Source: Porphyra umbilicalis
Lineage: Eukaryota; Rhodophyta; Bangiophyceae; Bangiales; Bangiaceae
Length of the DNA: 64,000 nucleotides
Reading direction: 5' to 3'
Assembly: GCA_002049455.2 (NCBI GenBank)
Contig: KV919046.1
Span: 1-64,000 of the forward strand
The notes below the pieces were generated by a model. That model made no database searches. It saw only the letters and a list, made by a program, of their open reading frames with translations, and was not told the DNA's origin. Positions 59,094 through 64,000 of this stretch are shown here, one piece after another. Position 1 is the first letter of the stretch, and each line of letters starts with the position of its first letter. The translations under genes and the position numbers were made by a program.

Positions 59094-62000
59094 ATGGCCG
59101 CCGCCGCCACCGCCGCCTCGGCGGCGGCCGCCGCCAACCTCCTCGCCGCCGCCTATGCCTGCGCGGCGGCGGCGGCGCTCCTCGACGTGACGCCGTTCCT
59201 CCCCCCCCCGCGCACGCGGCCGCCGTTGGCGGCCGCCGCCGGTGGGCCGTTGCCGCCGTGGCGGCGGCGCAGGTGGCGCCCGCGGCGGCCATTGGGGTCC
59301 GCCTCGCCGCCGCGCGTGCCGTCGGCGCCGGGTCCGTGGGCGGTGCGGAGGTGGCGGCGTGGCTCGCCGCCGCCCCGGCGGTGGCGTGGCGGTTTGGCGC
59401 CCGCCCGCGGGGGGGGGGGGCGGCGTGGCCGCCGCCCTACCGCCCGTCGCCGTCTTTCGCGTCTTTGCCGCCGCCTACGCGGTGGCGGTGGGGGTGGCGA
59501 CCGCCGCGGGGGGGGGGGGCGCGTGCCGGGACTCGCCGTCGCGGTCGTCGTGTCGGTCGTGGCCGTCGTCGGGTCGGTGGTGGCCGAGGCTCGTGGCGGG
59601 ACGGCCGCCGCGTCGGCCGCCAATGGTGGCGGCAGCGCGTACGCGCCCGTCCCCGAGCCGCCCGCCGTGGGCGGTGGCGACGGCGCCGGCGCCCCCGCCC
59701 AAGCCATCCCCCCGTCGCTCGCGCGGTCGTCGCTCCTCTCCATCCTCTACTTTGACTGGATGTCGGGCGCGATCCGCCGCGGCCGCACCGCGTCGCTCGA
59801 GCCGTCAACGTTGCCGCCGCTGGCGCCGACCACCACCGCCGCCACCGTCTACCGGCGGCAGTTTGCGCCCGCGTGGGCGGCCGCGCGGGGCAGCCTGTGG
59901 CGCGCCCTCTGGACGGCCTTTGGGGCGCGCCTCGCGGCGGCGGGGGTGTTTAAGCTCGGCAACGATGGGCTCAACTTTGTGCCGCCGCTCCTCCTCGGCG
60001 CCGTTGTGCGGTTTTTGCAAGACGCCCGGTCGGGGGGGGGGGCGGCACCACCACCGCCGACGGCCTCGGCCTGGCCGCCGCCATCCTCGCCTCGTTCCTC
60101 CTCCAGTCCCTCCTCTTCAACCAATACTACAATGCCATTTCGGTGGTGCAGGTGCGCGCGCGCGCGGCGCTCGTCGGGGTGGTGTTTGAAAAGGCCCTGT
60201 GTTTGGCGCCCGACGCGCGGGCGACCTTCTCCTCGGGGGGCATCACCAACTTGATGGCGTCGGACGCGCGGCGGGTGGCGGACTTGGCGCTCGTCCTCAA
60301 CATGGTGTGGTCGTCGGCGCTGCAGGTGGTGGTGGCGCTCGTGTTTCTCGTGCGCCTCCTCGGCCCCGCGCCGACGTTTGTCGGCTTGGCGCTGCTGTCC
60401 GTCTCCATGCCCGTCCAGGGGTGGGTCATTTCGCGGATGAAGCGTGCGCGGGAGCGCGCGTGGGCCTTTACCGACGCCCGCATCAAGGTCATGGACGAGC
60501 TGCTGTCGTCGATGAAGCTCGTCAAGCTCTACGCTTGGGAGACGGCGTTTGCGGGGCGCGTCACGTCGGAGCGCGTGTCCGAGCTGGCGTGGATCCGCAC
60601 CGCGGGGCTCCTGTCGGCGGCCAACATGACGCAAGTCACCTCCCTGCCGATTGTCTTGTCGACGACCGCGTTTGTGACGTACGCGCTGCTCGGCAACCGC
60701 CTGGACGCGGCGGTTGTGTTTCCGGCCATTGCGCTCTTCAACGTCCTCCGCCCGCCGCTGCTCATCCTGCCAAACGTCATTGTGTCCATCTCCCAAGCGT
60801 CTGCGTCGGTGGACCGCATGGAGCGCTTCCTGTCGGCCGCCGAGCTGCCGCCCCGCAATACGGGCGCGGGGTCCGTGCCCGCCGCCGAGTTTGACGCGAC
60901 CGCCGACGCGCCGCTCGCCGACGTGGTCGCCCAAGACGCGTCCTTTTCGTGGGAGCGCCCCCTGCCTTCGTCGACGCAGGCGGAAATCGAGTTGATGGAG
61001 GCGACCATCTTGGCGGGCGTCACGCTGCGCGTGCCGGCGGGCGCCCTCGTGGCCATTGTCGGCCGCACGGGCGACGGCAAGACGTCGCTCCTCAATGGGC
61101 TCCTCGGGGAGCTCCACATTACCGCTGGCCGTGCGGGCGTGCGCCCGGCCGCGCGCGTGGCGTTTGTGGAGCAGGCCCCGTTTATCGTCAATGGGACGCT
61201 CGCCGAGAATGTGACGTTTGGGTCCCCGTGGGACGCCGCCCGCTTTGACGCTGCGCTCGCCGCGTCGGCGCTCGACCGGGATGTGGCCGAGACGCTGCCG
61301 GCGGGCGCCGCGTCAGAGATTGGGGCGCGCGGCACGACGCTGTCGGGTGGACAAGTACGTTTTTGAGGGGCCTGGTATGCGACACGTCAGTATGCTGGTC
61401 TTGTCTTCTCCCTTTGTGTGCGTCCTGTCAGTGATGGCGCGGCGGTCGTGCTGTGGGTGACTAATCGTGTGTTTGTTCTGCTTGCGCATCTGTTTGTGTG
61501 CTGCGTTGGTGTGGTCTGGTTTCACTGCTCCCTGCCACTGTTTCCACTGACAGCGGCAACGCGTGTCGATTGCGCGCGCCCTCTACGCCGACGCGGACGT
61601 GGTGCTCCTCGACTGCGCGCTGTCGGCGGTCGACGCGGCGGTCGGGCGGCACATTTTTCAAGCCGCCATTTGTGCGGCCATGGCGGGCAAGACGCGGCTG
61701 ATGGCGACCAACCAGTTGCACCATGCCGCCGCGGCGGCCGTCGATTATGTGGCCGTCGTGGCGGAGCGGGGGGTGATTGAGTTTGCGCCGCGCGCCGAGC
61801 TGCTGGCCGACCCGGATTCGCACTTTGCGACGCTGCTGCGGGAGCAGGGGCTCACCCCCGAGGCGGACCACGAGCCGGGGGGGGGGGGGGGGGTGGCAAC
61901 GGCGCCGCCTCGGCCAATGGCCGCGACGGGCCGCCGGCGTCAGACGCGGCGGCGCCGTCTGGGGCTGCCAACGGCGGCGGCGACGGCGACAGCGATGGTG

Positions 62001-63972
62001 GCGGTGACGGTGTCGGCGGCAAAGCCGACGGCGCCAAAGCGGCCGGCGCGGCGTCGGAGGAGGCCGCGCTGCTCGGCGGCGCCAAGGGCGCTGGCGCCGG
62101 CTATGGTGCCGTTGCCACGGACGGCACAAAGGCGGGTACCCCCACCGACGCAGCCGCCGCGCCGAGCGGCCGCCTCACCGAGGACGAGTCGCGCACGTTT
62201 GGGCGCGTCCGGGTCGGCAACTACACGCTCTACCTAAAAGCCATTGGCGGCGTCCCAGTCGTGGCCGCCATTGTTGCATGCGCGGTTGCGGCGCAGGCGC
62301 TGAGCATTTTCCTCAACTTTTGGCTCTCCCTCTGGTCCGACGCGTCAGAGGTGGGGGGGACCGACGCCAACAGCAAGTATCTGTTTGTGTACCTGATGCT
62401 GGGCGTGGCGAGCGTGCTCGTCACCGCGACGGCAACAACGGTGCTGGCGTTGGCGGCGGTGCGGGCGTCGCGGGTCATCCACCGGCGGCTGCTGTTGTCG
62501 GTTCTCAAGGCGGTACGTTGGCGGCGGCGACGCGCCATGTGGGGGTACTCGCTTGGTTGTGTCTGCTCGGCTGCGGCCTCTTTGGCTTTTTGTGGACGAG
62601 GTGGGGGTTGGCGCGTATTTGGTCACTGACGTTGCTGTTCCGCTTGGTTTCTGTCCCGCCACATGAGTTCCTCGTTGCTGCACTGCCATATGGTGCCTTC
62701 CTCTGTTTGTGCCGTTTCCTTTTATGTTGTGCCGTGCCCCGCCCCAGCCAATGAGCTGGTTTGACCGCACGCCCCTCGGGCGCATCATCAATCGGTTCGT
62801 GGCCGACCTGGACAAGGTCGACTCGACCCTCAGCTCGTCCCTGCAGTCGGTCATGCGCCTCGTCCTCGGCCTCACAGGCACCATCGCGCTCGTCCTGTAC
62901 ACCGTTCCCGCGTTTGTGGTGCCCCTGGCGGCCATATCGACCCTGTTTTTCATTGTGCAAGAGTACTATCGTCCTTGCGGTCTTGACTTGCGTCGCCTCG
63001 AGAGCGTCTCTCGCTCGCCCCTCATCTCCCACTTCACAGAGTCTGTCGACGGCGCAACGACCATCCGCGCCTACAATGGGCAGGCGCGGGCGCGGGCGAC
63101 CAGTGCCGAGGCCATGGATGAGGTTAACCGCTTTGTATTTCTCGGCGCGTCGGCCAACCGGTGGCTCGCCACCCGCTTGGACCTGCTGTCGACGCTCCTG
63201 ACCTTCTCTGCGGTCACCCTCGTCGTCGTCTTTCGGGGCACCATCGCGCCCTCCCTCGCGGGCCTCATGCTGTCTTACCTCCTCGGCCTCTCCTCGTCCA
63301 TCACGTGGGTGGTGCGGCAGGTCACCGACACCGAGTCACAGATGAGCTCCCTGGAGCGCATTGAAGAATACAGCTCGGACGCGGTGCCTCACGAGGACAA
63401 CGAGGTTGGTCAGACGGCCGACGACCCGGTGGGCTTCACGCCCGTCACGCCCATCGCGACGCCCGTGCGGGTGCGCACGGGGTGGCCCCGCACGGGGCGG
63501 GTGGAGTTTGAGAATGTGACGATGCGGTACCGCCCAGACCTGCCGCCTGTTCTCAATGGCGTCTCGTTTGTGGCCGCCCCGGGAGAGCGCATCGGCATTG
63601 TCGGGCGCACCGGCGCCGGCAAGTCGTCGCTCGTCGCCGCGCTCTTCCGCCTAACCGAGCTGGACTCTGGCCGCATCCTCGTCGACGGCGTTGATGTGGC
63701 GCAGCTGCCCCTGTCGACGCTGCGCTCGCGGCTGTCCATCCTCCCCCAGGAAGCGTTTATTTTTTCGTCGACGGTGCGGGGCAACCTCGACCCGCTTGAC
63801 GAGGCGACCGACGCGCAGGTGTGGGCGGCAATCGAGTCGGCGGGCCTCAAGGGGTGGGTCAAGAGCTTGGCCACGCCGGTCATTGAGAATGGGGTGTCGG
63901 CGGGGCAGCGACAGCTGCTGTGCCTGGGGCGCGTGCTGTTGCGTGACTCGTCGGTGCTGGTCCTGGATGAAG
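59094..63972 (+). CDS. ABCC (MRP-type) transporter, 3'-partial, several homopolymer frame breaks
   Basis: The start ATG is at 59094 (GGCCATGG context). Exons are 59094-61354, 61554-62512 and 62748-63972; introns of 199 and 235 nt (GTACGT, CAG), and a third donor GTATGT at 63973, so the gene continues past the window. Five hydrophobic segments before 59610 form an MRP1-like TMD0. They sit in three frames that change at the C9 run 59201-59209 and G12 runs 59409-59420 and 59508-59519; more breaks occur at G11 60032-60042 and G17 61877-61893. TMD1 includes [20 protein letters not shown] and [23 protein letters not shown]1 has Walker [11 protein letters not shown] and [15 protein letters not shown], but Walker B is [12 protein letters not shown] and the H-loop is TNQL. 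NBD2 has [10 protein letters not shown], the ABCC-type signature [13 protein letters not shown] and VLVLDE. It should export glutathione or other conjugates, probably at a vacuolar or plasma membrane. Confidence 0.9.
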
Positions 63973-64000
63973 GTATGTGGCGACCCGGTCTTTTTCCGGT

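Overview
The window is nuclear DNA from a GC-rich, intron-containing eukaryote. Host genes are interrupted by short introns (169-265 nt) that almost all begin GTACGT or GTATGT and end in CAG. Coding regions are rich in Ala, Gly, Pro and Arg, and carry long G or C runs. The gene mix (hexameric-type NADP glutamate dehydrogenase, BT1 transporter, MYORG-like GH31 glycosidase, AA15-type copper oxygenase, many Harbinger-like elements) would fit a bangiophyte red alga such as Porphyra or Pyropia. That assignment is an inference from style, not proven by any marker here.

Layout. 1-4.45 kb: a Harbinger-like transposon pair, with a Myb/SANT-like ORF1 (+) facing its transposase (-). 7.4-12.5 kb: host genes for a prenylated type-I DnaJ (+), a FUN14-domain membrane protein (-) and a P-type-like cyclin (-). 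12.5-19.2 kb: no recognisable gene, but five copies of one palindrome lie at 15.9-18.4 kb. 19.2-31.8 kb: a dense host block with a bZIP-like protein (+), a four-exon BT1 folate/pterin-type transporter (+), a four-exon glutamate dehydrogenase (-) and a two-exon GH31 glycosidase (-). 34-40 kb: two more decayed Harbinger-like pairs in the same tail-to-tail layout. 40-46 kb: gene-poor DNA with a TA-flanked inverted-repeat element and short palindromes. 46-64 kb: a very long Ala-rich coiled-coil protein (+), an AA15-type LPMO with a cysteine-rich tail (+) and an ABCC/MRP transporter (+) that runs off the right edge.

Three themes cross gene boundaries. First, several host genes change frame exactly at G or C homopolymers of 7-22 bases, which looks like homopolymer miscounting in the assembly or hypermutable runs. 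Second, all three transposon pairs have the same convergent design, and their decay is dominated by in-frame TGA codons. Third, splice donors are nearly invariant.

I found no tRNA, rRNA, CRISPR array or bacterial-type operon. Host genes here are separate transcription units and do not form an obvious pathway. Exon joins were made by eye from frame, splice sites and family conservation; no search was run.
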